Program-made: the position numbers and the translations under genes
Shown: piece by piece, positions 1-6,397 of the stretch
How positions within the stretch are numbered: the first letter of the stretch is position 1
Layout of the letters: each line of letters opens with the position of its first letter
NCBI GenBank assembly: GCA_934876235.1
Contig: CAKXKM010000043.1
Span: 4,010 to 15,940, forward strand
Length of the DNA: 11,931 nt
Direction of reading: 5' to 3'
DNA from: Collinsella sp. AF02-46-1
GTDB lineage: Bacteria > Actinomycetota > Coriobacteriia > Coriobacteriales > Coriobacteriaceae
Notes under the pieces: model-generated
Told to the model about the DNA's origin: nothing
The model's database searches: none
The model's input: only the letters and a program-made list of their open reading frames with translations

Positions 1-919
1 TCACTCCGCTGGCATCGCCGCCTTTATGGAGCGCTATCCCCAGGCGCAGATTGTGGCCAGCATGGGCGCCTTCCGCATGATGGTCAACTACTTTGGCACC
101 GATTATCCCGAGCGCAAGATGGTCGTCAAAGAGGGCGACGTGCTCGACCTGGGCGGCCACAGCCTGACGTTTGTCGGCGCTCCCAACGTTCACTGGCCCG
201 AGGTGCTGTTCTCTTACGAGGCCACCGACAAGGTGCTCTTTAGTGCCGACGGCTTTGGCAAGTTTGGCGCCAACGACATCGAGGATCCCGAGGGTTGGGC
301 CTGCGAGGCGCGCCGTTACTACTTTGGCATCGTGGGCAAGTTCGGCAAGTTTGTGCAAGCGGTGCTCAAGAAGGCCGCCGATTTGGACATCCAGATCATC
401 TGCCCGCTCCACGGCCCCGTGCTTACCGAGAACCTGGGCTATTACCTCGACACCAACCACACCTGGTCGAGCTATCAGCCCGAGGACGAGGGCATCACGA
501 TTGCCTATGCGAGTGTGTATGGCCATCTGAAGGCTGCCGTTGAGGAGCTCGCTTCTGCGCTCGAGGCCCGCGGCCAGAAGGTTTCCGTCTTTGACCTAGC
601 TCGCGACGATATGGCCGAGGCCGTTGAGGACGCGTTCCGCTATGACCGTCTGGTGCTTGCCTCCATTACCTATCAGGGCGAGATCTTCCCGTTCATGAGC
701 ACCTTTATCCATACGCTTGCCGAGCACGCCTATCAGAACCGTACAGTGGCACTCGTTGAGGCCGGCTCCTGGGCGCCCACTGCCGCCAAGGTTATGACCA
801 AGGAGCTCGAGGGCATGAAGGACATCACCCTGTCGCAGAACAAGGTGACCGTGCTGGGCTCGCTCAATGACGCCTCGCGCGCTCAGATCGAGGCCCTCGC
901 CGACGAGCTTTCCAAGTAG
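1..919 (+). CDS. fprA: FprA-type flavo-diiron protein (A-type flavoprotein), 5' truncated
   Basis: The reading frame is open from base 2 to the stop at 917-919, giving 305 visible residues; the real start lies before the window. The first visible residues, HSAG, fit the end of the HxExDH(S)G iron-binding motif of the beta-lactamase-like domain. Further diiron ligands follow in the expected order, counted from the first visible residue: H64 in VHWP, D83 in SADGF and H137 in PLHGP. From about residue 165 a flavodoxin-like domain begins (ITIAYASVYGHL) and runs to the C terminus, where FMN should bind. Family members reduce O2 to water or NO to N2O in the cytoplasm, fed by rubredoxin or a flavin reductase, and protect anaerobes. 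Which gas is preferred cannot be read from this sequence. No rubredoxin domain is attached. Full-length relatives are about 400 residues, so roughly 95 are missing upstream. Confidence 0.93.
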   Translation, partial: HSAGIAAFMERYPQAQIVASMGAFRMMVNYFGTDYPERKMVVKEGDVLDLGGHSLTFVGAPNVHWPEVLFSYEATDKVLFSADGFGKFGANDIEDPEGWACEARRYYFGIVGKFGKFVQAVLKKAADLDIQIICPLHGPVLTENLGYYLDTNHTWSSYQPEDEGITIAYASVYGHLKAAVEELASALEARGQKVSVFDLARDDMAEAVEDAFRYDRLVLASITYQGEIFPFMSTFIHTLAEHAYQNRTVALVEAGSWAPTAAKVMTKELEGMKDITLSQNKVTVLGSLNDASRAQIEALADELSK

Positions 920-942
920 CGATTCTTTCACGTTTGACGCTC

Positions 943-986
943 AAACCACCACAAAGGGGACAGACACCTTTGTGGTGGTTTTTGTT
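943..986 (+). terminator. Strong hairpin terminator after the flavo-diiron gene
   Basis: A perfect 15-bp stem pairs AAACCACCACAAAGG (943-957) with CCTTTGTGGTGGTTT (967-981) across a 9-base loop (958-966). A T-rich tail follows (TTGTTT). It lies 23 bases after the upstream stop codon. The tail abuts the TAA stop of the convergent regulator gene at 986-988, so the hairpin may also limit transcription from the other side, although the opposite strand has no T run. The right arm resembles a stretch at 9747-9764. Confidence 0.85.
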
Positions 987-1789
987 TAAGCGCCGGTGAT
1001 GACGAGATTTGGGCGGGCCTCGTCGGCGGTCTCGGCGAGTGAGGTGGCGACGGCGCCATCGGGATCACGGTCCATCACGATGGTGTCGACGTCGACAAGC
1101 TCGGCAAAGCGGTACATGCCGCGCCCGTTAACCTTGCTGGCGTCCATGAGGGCGACGCTTTGATGGGCTGCGGCGATCATAGCCGTTTTGGTCTCGGCCA
1201 TCTGCGGAAAGTCGGTCGTAAAGCCGCAACGGGGGACAAAAGCGCCGGGGCATACGATGGCAAGGTCGGCGTGAACCGTTTGAAGCGCCTGCATAGTGAG
1301 CGGTCCGTACAGATAACGATGGCCTTTGCGCAGTGCCCCGCCCAGCATGACGACATCAACCGAGGGCATACTCTCGTCGATGTAATCGGCAATGGTAATG
1401 TCTGCCGTGATGACGGTGATGCCGTCGCGCTGGTCGAGGAGCCGGACAAACTCGAGAGCGGTGGTGCCCGAGTCGACGAGCAGAGTGTCACCATTGCCGA
1501 CGAGCTCGATGGCGCATTGCGCGATGGCCTGCTTGGCGGCGACGTTGACATTGATGCGGCGATCCTGCGTGGAGACAGTTAGGCGTTTGTGGAGCGACAC
1601 AGCGCCGCCATGCGTACGGCGTAGCTTGCCTGCTTCGGCGAGCGCGTCCAGGTCGGCGCGGGCGGTGACGGAGGACACGCCAAAGGTCTGGGCGATTTCT
1701 GCCACCTGCACCGAGGCGTTATGTTCGAGCATCTCCATGATGGCGGCGCGCCGCTCATCGGCGAAAGCTCGGGTTGTTGCATGGGCCAT
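986..1789 (-). CDS. DeoR/GlpR-family transcriptional regulator
   Basis: The 267-residue protein has the standard DeoR layout. A winged helix-turn-helix spans about residues 12-65; its recognition segment GVSSVTARADLDAL and the wing RRTHGGA are hallmarks of the family. A DeoRC sugar-phosphate sensor domain fills the rest, with the phosphate-binding loop DSGTT (106-110), LGG (149-151), GFTTD (189-193) and DASK (216-219). The ATG start is supported by GGAG five bases upstream. The gene is transcribed divergently from a class II aldolase, the usual arrangement for a repressor whose inducer is a phosphorylated sugar in the pathway it controls. I infer that it regulates the aldolase and itself; the actual ligand is unknown. 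The family call is secure and the target is an inference. Confidence 0.93.
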   Translation of the reverse strand: MAHATTRAFADERRAAIMEMLEHNASVQVAEIAQTFGVSSVTARADLDALAEAGKLRRTHGGAVSLHKRLTVSTQDRRINVNVAAKQAIAQCAIELVGNGDTLLVDSGTTALEFVRLLDQRDGITVITADITIADYIDESMPSVDVVMLGGALRKGHRYLYGPLTMQALQTVHADLAIVCPGAFVPRCGFTTDFPQMAETKTAMIAAAHQSVALMDASKVNGRGMYRFAELVDVDTIVMDRDPDGAVATSLAETADEARPNLVITGA

Positions 1790-2124
1790 AGTTGCTCCAT
1801 CATCGTCTGAAATTTGCAGGAATTGTGTTGAGTCTATTTTCGTTCATTTTCTTTTTGAGCAAGTAAACGCCTTTCGATTACTTATCTTTTCTATAAAAGA
1901 AAGATGATTCGCTTGAAAACGGTAATGTCGGATAGGGGAATTTAGCCTGAATCCCTTCCGTTTGCTTTTCAAAAACGAGCGTTTTGGCCTGCGTGCCGAC
2001 GATATCTCGTACATGCGACAGATGCGATTTTCATACAATGGGCGCAGCAAAATGCAAGGTAAAACGCCTTGCGGACACGTACGCCCGATGTCCAGATGCG
2101 GGCGAGGGAGAGGAGCAAACGCTC
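1790..2124. promoter_or_regulatory. Divergent control region between regulator and aldolase
   Basis: This gap of 335 bases has no credible gene. Visible short palindromes are TCTTTT-CTAT-AAAAGA (1885-1900) and AAAACG-AG-CGTTTT (1972-1985). T-rich TTTCG-containing stretches lie near 1838-1852 and 1872-1890. AT-rich TTTCG/CGAAA-type sequences are typical of DeoR-family operators, so these are the best operator candidates, but no half-site is repeated convincingly. TACAAT (2034-2039) could be a -10 box for the aldolase and TAGACT on the minus strand (1831-1836) one for the regulator; neither has a good -35 box. The region is clearly richer in A+T than the flanking genes. Confidence 0.4.
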
Positions 2125-2982
2125 ATGGCACTTGTTACCACCGAAAAGATGCTCAAGGACGCTCAGGCCGGCCACTACGCCGTCGGCGCGTTCAACGTCG
2201 AGAACCTCGAGTTTGTTATGGCCGTTCTGGCCGCTGCCGAGGAGACCAAGTCCCCCGTCATCATGCAGACCACCCCGGGCACCATCAAGACCGCTGGTCT
2301 GGACTACTTCTACGGCATGGTCAAGGCTGCCGCCGAGCGCGCTTCCGTGCCCGTCGCTCTGCACCTCGATCACGGCGATGGCTATGACCGCTGCATGCAG
2401 GCTTTCCGCACTGGCTACACCTCCGTCATGATCGATGGCTCGCACGAGTCCTTCGAGGACAACATCGCCCTGACCAAGTCCGTCGCCGACGCTGGTCGCG
2501 CCATGGGCGTGCCTGTCGAGGCCGAGCTCGGCAAGGTCGGCGGCAAGGAGGACGACGGCCCCGCGGTTGAGGGCGAGAGCCCCTACACCGATCCTGCCGA
2601 GGCTAAGGAGTTCGTCGAGCGCACTGGCTGCACCTCCCTCGCTATTGGCGTTGGCACCAGCCACGGTGTGTACACGAGCGATCCGCACATCGAGCAGTCC
2701 GTGGTCAAGGCCATCCGCGACGCCGTCGACGTGCCGCTGGTCCTGCACGGCACCTCCGGTGTGCCCGATGAGCAGGTCGCCGAGGCTGTGAAGAACGGCA
2801 TCTGCAAGGTTAACTACGCTACCGAGTTGCGTCAGGCCTACACCAAGGGCTTCATGGCCTACATGGCCGAGAACCCCGCCTGCTTCGATCCCAAGAAGCC
2901 GGCCAAGGAGGGCATGCGCGAGATCACCGAACTGGTTAAGATCCGCATGACCAACCTCAACTCCGTGGGCAAAGCAGAGTAA
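2125..2982 (+). CDS. Class II ketose-bisphosphate aldolase, GatY/KbaY-like
   Basis: The 285-residue protein covers the whole class II aldolase barrel at the usual GatY/KbaY/Fba length. Catalytic Asp82 and zinc ligand His83 lie in HLDHG, and the other zinc ligands are His180 (GTSHGVY) and His208 (LHGTSG). EAELGKVGGKEDD (132-144) is the flexible active-site loop. Several segments, TPGTIKTAG, GTSHGVY and ICKVNYATEL, resemble tagatose-1,6-bisphosphate aldolases more than Bacillus-type FbaA, so tagatose or fructose bisphosphate cleavage to DHAP plus glyceraldehyde 3-phosphate is expected; the two cannot be separated with certainty here. The start at 2125 follows AGGAG (2111-2115) with a 9-base spacer and gives the canonical MALVTTEKML terminus; longer in-frame starts would add unrelated sequence. 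The divergent DeoR regulator supports control by sugar phosphate. It is likely monocistronic, ending in a strong terminator. Confidence 0.93.
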   Translation: MALVTTEKMLKDAQAGHYAVGAFNVENLEFVMAVLAAAEETKSPVIMQTTPGTIKTAGLDYFYGMVKAAAERASVPVALHLDHGDGYDRCMQAFRTGYTSVMIDGSHESFEDNIALTKSVADAGRAMGVPVEAELGKVGGKEDDGPAVEGESPYTDPAEAKEFVERTGCTSLAIGVGTSHGVYTSDPHIEQSVVKAIRDAVDVPLVLHGTSGVPDEQVAEAVKNGICKVNYATELRQAYTKGFMAYMAENPACFDPKKPAKEGMREITELVKIRMTNLNSVGKAE

Positions 2983-3015
2983 TAGCAAGGGTACTCCGAC
3001 TCGCTACATATCCCG

Positions 3016-3140
3016 GGGAGGGACGAGGACTTAGTTCCCCAATCGTCCTCGGGCATGCAAAAAGCCTCGCTGCGCACTTCGTGCGGCGAGGCTTTTTGCC
3101 CCCTGCGGAAAGATTGGGGAGCTAAGCCCTCGTCCCTCCC
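3016..3140. repeat. 29-base inverted repeat enclosing a terminator
   Basis: The left arm at 3016-3044 and right arm at 3112-3140 are reverse complements at 27 of 29 positions. Both contain the core CTTAG(T/C)TCCCCAATC, read on the plus strand in the left arm and the minus strand in the right arm. The enclosed segment holds the terminator at 3057-3099. The left arm can alternatively fold on itself, because CGAGGAC (3024-3030) pairs with GTCCTCG (3045-3051). This looks like a mobile or amplified intergenic unit rather than a plain terminator. Confidence 0.75.
3057..3099. terminator. Bidirectional terminator between aldolase and HAD genes
   Basis: GCAAAAAGCCTCGC (3057-3070) pairs perfectly with GCGAGGCTTTTTGC (3086-3099). 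A second inner stem, CGCAC with GTGCG around TTC, extends the fold. Each strand has five T's at the 3' side of its stem, so the structure should stop transcription from the aldolase on the plus strand and from the AraC/HAD unit on the minus strand. Confidence 0.9.
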
Positions 3141-3280
3141 AGGTTGACCTACTCGAGGTCGTCGCCCTTGTGGCGTTAGGTCTGAAAATAATAAGAAGCC
3201 TTCGCGCTGCGGAATGATTTTGGAAACTAAGTACGGGACCCGCCCAAACCGTCCTGCTCAATCGCCCTTGTGGCGTTGGG
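3101..3280 (-). repeat. Two related intergenic repeat units, 100 bases apart
   Basis: On the minus strand the block AACGCCACAAGGGCGA occurs at 3277-3262 and again at 3177-3162, identical over 16 bases and exactly 100 bases apart. Each copy is followed 30-35 bases later by CTTAG(T/C)T, then a CC..AATC..TTCCGCAG block: 3231-3207 for the first copy and 3126-3103 for the second. The second copy forms the right arm of the 29-base inverted repeat and runs into the strong terminator; the first ends in an AT-rich tail. The rest of the gene-free stretch 2983-3303 holds nothing else I recognise. Confidence 0.65.
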
Positions 3281-3303
3281 GCGGAAAGGGTGGGGCGCGG
3301 GGG

Positions 3304-3927
3304 TTACTTGGTTGTTAGGGTTAGCAGGTCGTTGGGGGTTTCGAGGTTGTAGGTGGCATTTGGGATGTCTTGGTGTGATCCCCATGCTGCTCTGGCAAAA
3401 CTGACCCCTGCTGAAGTTGCGCATTGTTCGTCGTAGACGGTGTCGCCAACGTAGACGACGTTGCCAGGATTCGCGCCCGCACGTCGGAGATATTCGAGCA
3501 TGGGTGCGGGTGCGGGTTTATGTTCGGTTGTGTCTTCGACAAGGATGATGTGCTCAAAATACTTATCGAAACCAAGGGGTGCAATTTCTTTTGCGTATTC
3601 GTCGCGCGCACGTGAGGAGACGATGCCAAGTTTGCAGCCGCTATCGGCGAGTGTTGCGATGACTTCAAGCAAACCTGGAAACACGCTGATGGTGCTTTTA
3701 AAGCTGGCGGCAACTTGGCACCAGCGATCCAACGTTGCCTGCGAGTAGATTCCAAGTTTCTCAAGGGCATCCTTGCCGGGTATGCCGAGGGCAAATTCAA
3801 GCTCGTGTCGGGGGAGCGTTTTGCCGGTTTCTTCTTGGACAATCTGGTCAAGCGATGACAGCACGCTTTCTTCTGTATCTGCCAATGTCCCATCAACGTC
3901 AAACACGATATAGTCAAAGTACTTCAT
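3304..3927 (-). CDS. HAD-superfamily phosphatase, phosphoglycolate-phosphatase-like
   Basis: The 207-residue protein carries all four HAD motifs: DVDGT with nucleophile Asp10 and acid/base Asp12, Ser104/105 in VSSRA, Lys137 in HKPAP, and GDTVYD with Asp162 and Asp166. Residues about 16-85 form a small helical cap, which places it in the beta-phosphoglucomutase/Gph/PpaX group of small-molecule phosphatases. The substrate is not evident. The start at 3927 is chosen because AGGAGC lies seven bases upstream of that ATG; an ATG six codons earlier would precede the ribosome binding site. It follows the AraC-type regulator after 56 bases on the same strand, so the two may be co-transcribed. Codon use is visibly richer in A+T than in most neighbours. 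It probably ends at the terminator near 3060-3097. Confidence 0.88.
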   Translation of the reverse strand: MKYFDYIVFDVDGTLADTEESVLSSLDQIVQEETGKTLPRHELEFALGIPGKDALEKLGIYSQATLDRWCQVAASFKSTISVFPGLLEVIATLADSGCKLGIVSSRARDEYAKEIAPLGFDKYFEHIILVEDTTEHKPAPAPMLEYLRRAGANPGNVVYVGDTVYDEQCATSAGVSFARAAWGSHQDIPNATYNLETPNDLLTLTTK

Positions 3928-3983
3928 ATAGTAGCTCCTATCCATTGTTTGCCTGCAAGTTTGATGCAGTGACAGAAGAAGGG

Positions 3984-4922
3984 CTAGCGGGATTTCTGCC
4001 TGGTACTATCGAGATTCTGCCTCGCTGCTCGATAGCTCGAAGGAGTGCATCCCATTTGTTCTTTAAATACCTGGCCAAGATGGCTTGCTGTCGCAAAGCC
4101 GCATTGGCGCGCGACTGTCTGGACCGTTCGCGTGGTGTGTGCCAAAAGTTCGCAAGCACGGTTTACGCGGTATGCGCGCAGATATGCCGCCGGGGTCGTT
4201 CCTGCGCAAGCTTCGATAATGCGGTAACACTCTCTTTCGCTTACGCCGGCTGCAGATGCCATCTGGGGCACATCTATAGCGGCTGCATAGTTTGCGCGGA
4301 TATAGTCCAGGATTGCCTTGAACTGTACGTCGCGGTTGGTCATCCAAGAGGCGTTGTCGGAGGAAAAGAGCGGTTCGGCCTTGGCGTAAATCTGAATCCA
4401 GAGCTCTGACAAGCTATTCCGAAGCGCCATCTCGTTCTGCGGCCGTTGAAGGTCGTGGTTAAAGGAACTCTTTAGCAAATCGATAAAGGGCATATCGTCG
4501 GGGTTGGTGGGCGACCATTTGAGCACATCGACGCCTCGACATTGAAGCAATGGGTTGATGTAGCGCTTTTGGAGACGTCCCGTGGGATCGCAGAGCATCG
4601 ACGGCTGAAAGATATGCAGCATTTGAATGGCTGGCGCCGAATTGGGTGATTGCAGCGTGCTGTGCAAAACGCCGCCGTTGATAAAGCCGGCGGACCCTTC
4701 CCCAAAGCGTACGTGCTCATGAGCCGCGCGCGTTCGATAGTCAATTGCTCCCTGCTCCATGTAGAAAAGCTCAACCTCGGAATGCCAGTGCCAGGGGACG
4801 GAATTGCCCGGATAGCGAGCGAATTCTGCGCGTTCGGCAATATAGGGCCAGTCTTCGGCGGTCTCGGGAAACGCTTCCTCGCGTCCTCCGCGGTGCAATT
4901 CTATGTGATCCATGTTTCGCAT
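3984..4922 (-). CDS. AraC-family transcriptional regulator with cupin sensor domain
   Basis: The 312-residue protein has an N-terminal cupin-like ligand domain, seen in PWHWHSEVELFYMEQG (43-58) with His45, His47 and Glu49/Glu51. A C-terminal AraC DNA-binding domain with two helix-turn-helix units lies at about 217-240 and 265-297 and ends in the family signature CGFATASHLGQVFKEQMG. Such proteins sense small carbon compounds and usually activate neighbouring genes. The likely partner is the HAD phosphatase downstream on the same strand; no transporter or catabolic operon is nearby, so the ligand cannot be guessed. The start at 4922 has no Shine-Dalgarno sequence but sits seven bases after TATACT, suggesting a leaderless mRNA. 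ATG at 4913 is an alternative start, also without a ribosome binding site. Confidence 0.9.
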   Translation of the reverse strand: MRNMDHIELHRGGREEAFPETAEDWPYIAERAEFARYPGNSVPWHWHSEVELFYMEQGAIDYRTRAAHEHVRFGEGSAGFINGGVLHSTLQSPNSAPAIQMLHIFQPSMLCDPTGRLQKRYINPLLQCRGVDVLKWSPTNPDDMPFIDLLKSSFNHDLQRPQNEMALRNSLSELWIQIYAKAEPLFSSDNASWMTNRDVQFKAILDYIRANYAAAIDVPQMASAAGVSERECYRIIEACAGTTPAAYLRAYRVNRACELLAHTTRTVQTVARQCGFATASHLGQVFKEQMGCTPSSYRAARQNLDSTRQKSR

Positions 4923-4928
4923 GGCATC

Positions 4929-4934
4929 AGTATA
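4929..4934 (-). promoter_or_regulatory. -10 box giving a leaderless AraC-type transcript
   Basis: TATACT on the minus strand ends seven bases before the A of the ATG at 4922, where transcription would be expected to begin. No ribosome binding site precedes the ATG. A convincing -35 box is not visible at the expected distance. Confidence 0.45.
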
Positions 4935-4947
4935 AAGCGCGATGGGC

Positions 4948-5157
4948 TTAGATTGCTCTTGCCTGTTCGGGGAACGCCTTGTCTAGGGATGCTTGGAGCT
5001 TTTCGAAGGATGCTCGTAAGTTGAGGCTCTGATCGGCTGAGCGCTTGGTTTTTGTGGTGGGGGAGTCGAGGAGGCCGTTTCTCTGTGTCGGGGGGAAGGA
5101 GAAAAGGTTTGCATGTTTTAGGGATGGCTGCTGTGCTGCGTCATTGGAAGAATGCAT
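4948..5157 (-). CDS. Possible small hypothetical protein (69 residues)
   Basis: This short reading frame begins at an ATG preceded by AGGAGG with a 10-base spacer, a better ribosome binding site than chance would usually provide. It ends 25 bases before the AraC-type start. The product is polar, has no membrane segment or signal peptide and matches no family I know; the C-terminal 25 residues could form an amphipathic helix (SFEKLQASLDKAF). The ribosome binding site lies inside another open frame that looks like decayed coding sequence. It may be a real small protein, or just an open stretch in a region of remnants. Confidence 0.25.
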   Translation of the reverse strand: MHSSNDAAQQPSLKHANLFSFPPTQRNGLLDSPTTKTKRSADQSLNLRASFEKLQASLDKAFPEQARAI

Positions 5158-5353
5158 GCTTTTGCGGCCTCCTCGATATCCACCAAAAGGATGCGCTCGG
5201 GGTTTGCTGCTAGGTCCCGTGCGCTGGCTACATTATGCCGCGGCTGCCGCAAAGAAGCGCTAAAGAAAGGCTTAACCTGGTTTGGTGTTACGATGAAACT
5301 GCAGGTCAGAGGTATCGAGTAACACTCTTGAAAGGTTTTGAGCTTAAGGGCTT
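5120..5353 (-). pseudogene. Possible decayed coding remnant
   Basis: On the minus strand a frame is open from a stop at 5351-5353 to a TAA near 5120 without any ATG. Its C-terminal part reads like real protein: ARDLAANPERILLVDIEEAA, followed by KACIL. I do not recognise the family, and no start codon or ribosome binding site fits. It may be the tail of a lost gene, or part of a repeated intergenic segment. No other gene is visible between 4923 and 5410 apart from the weak 69-residue frame. Confidence 0.2.
5285..5325. repeat. Small inverted repeat in the gene-poor region
   Basis: GTGTTAC (5285-5291) pairs with GTAACAC (5319-5325), and GAT/ATC extends the stem past a two-base bulge. A CTGCAG palindrome lies in the loop. 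There is no T run, so it is not a standard terminator for the gene ending at 5411. Confidence 0.35.
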
Positions 5354-5410
5354 TCTAAGGTTTGTGACGTGGATGTGGCGCGGACGTGCGTAGCGTGTGA
5401 ATGCTCGCTG

Positions 5411-6397
5411 TTAGCGCTGCGGCTCTGTGGCGCGCACCTGCTCGATGACCTTTTCCATCGTGGCGTCGATGCGGTCTTTTTTGAGTTCGCATTCCCAGAT
5501 GGTTATGGGCGTCCAGCCCATTTGAGTGAGCGCTGCCACAGCAGCACGGTCGCGCTCGACGTTGCGACGGAACTTTGCCTCCCAAAACTCAACGTTGCGC
5601 TTGGGCTGGCTTGGGTTGCACTTGGGGCAGCGGTGCCAAAAGCAACCGTTGACGAAGATGGCGATCTTGCGGCCGGGGAAGGCGATGTCGGGCTTGCCGG
5701 GCACCTTCCATTCCAGACGGTATCCCGTAAGGCCTGCTGCCCGCAGGCGCTGGCGGACGAGCAGCTCGGGCTTGGTATTGGCGCGTTTGTTGCCCTTCAT
5801 GGACTTTTTGATGGCGGCGCGACGGCGGACCAGTTCGCGCTCGTCAGCGGAGAGGTCCGAGGTATCGATGCCGTCGAGCAGACCTGGTTTGGGGCGTTTT
5901 TTGCTACGGCGCTTAGGTGCGCGCTTGGGTTTGGCGGTGGGTTTGTCGGCTGTGTTGGGCGCGGCGTCATCAGCGGAGCTTGCCTCAAGCCGGTCTTCCT
6001 TCAGCTCAATCAGGGCATCGATGAGCCCCTTGTCTGCGGGCATCCATTCCACCGTGGCAAGCGAGGTGCGCGGAATCCAGCGGATATCGAGCTGGCGGTC
6101 GTGCTTCTGGGGCTCATCGGATTCATCGGCGAGCGAGCAGTAGTAGCACTCCATGGAGAGATGGAAATCGGGGTAGTCGTACTCAACGGTGTAGAAGTCA
6201 CGCAGGTTGGTGACCTTCACCTGCAGCTCTTCCATGAGCTCGCGGCGCACGGCGTCTTCGGGCGTCTCGCCGCGCATGAGCTTGCCGCCTGGGAATTCCC
6301 AAAGTCCCTGCATGTCGCCGTAGCCGCGCTGCACGGCAAGCAGCTCGTCGGATCCTTCCTTGCGAATGATCCCAGCGGCAACATGAACAGTTTTCAA
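5411..6397 (-). CDS. MutT-type Nudix hydrolase fused to Vsr mismatch endonuclease
   Basis: The 328-residue protein joins two repair enzymes. Residues 1-135 are a MutT-like Nudix domain, starting KTVHVAAGII and carrying the Nudix box from Gly38 through Glu44, Arg52, Glu53, Glu56 and Glu57; its usual late Gly is Gln59. MutT relatives hydrolyse 8-oxo-dGTP. Residues about 136-185 are a Lys/Pro/Ala-rich linker. Residues 186-328 are a Vsr endonuclease, which nicks next to T:G mismatches: NTKPE (Glu211), GKPDIAFP (Asp237), GCFWH (Cys252, His255), nearby Cys257/Cys260, NVERD and WECEL (Cys303, probable zinc ligand). The start is TTG at 6397, because AGGA lies six bases upstream and the result is a typical MutT N terminus. 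No cytosine methyltransferase, the normal Vsr partner, is in the window. Both domains look intact, and the frame runs through the junction without interruption. Confidence 0.9.
   Translation of the reverse strand: MKTVHVAAGIIRKEGSDELLAVQRGYGDMQGLWEFPGGKLMRGETPEDAVRRELMEELQVKVTNLRDFYTVEYDYPDFHLSMECYYCSLADESDEPQKHDRQLDIRWIPRTSLATVEWMPADKGLIDALIELKEDRLEASSADDAAPNTADKPTAKPKRAPKRRSKKRPKPGLLDGIDTSDLSADERELVRRRAAIKKSMKGNKRANTKPELLVRQRLRAAGLTGYRLEWKVPGKPDIAFPGRKIAIFVNGCFWHRCPKCNPSQPKRNVEFWEAKFRRNVERDRAAVAALTQMGWTPITIWECELKKDRIDATMEKVIEQVRATEPQR

Noticed and set aside
1984..2124. Earlier in-frame start for the aldolase
   Set aside because: The added residues match nothing in the family and the ribosome binding site is directly before 2125.
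1969..2988. Minus-strand open frame of 339 codons opposite the aldolase
   Set aside because: The plus strand carries all aldolase catalytic residues; the antisense product is low-complexity Gly/Leu/Val/His-rich.
3031..3424. Two small minus-strand ORFs sharing the peptide RPNATRA
   Set aside because: The shared peptide is the translation of the repeated DNA block at 3162-3177 and 3262-3277; no ribosome binding site or family match.
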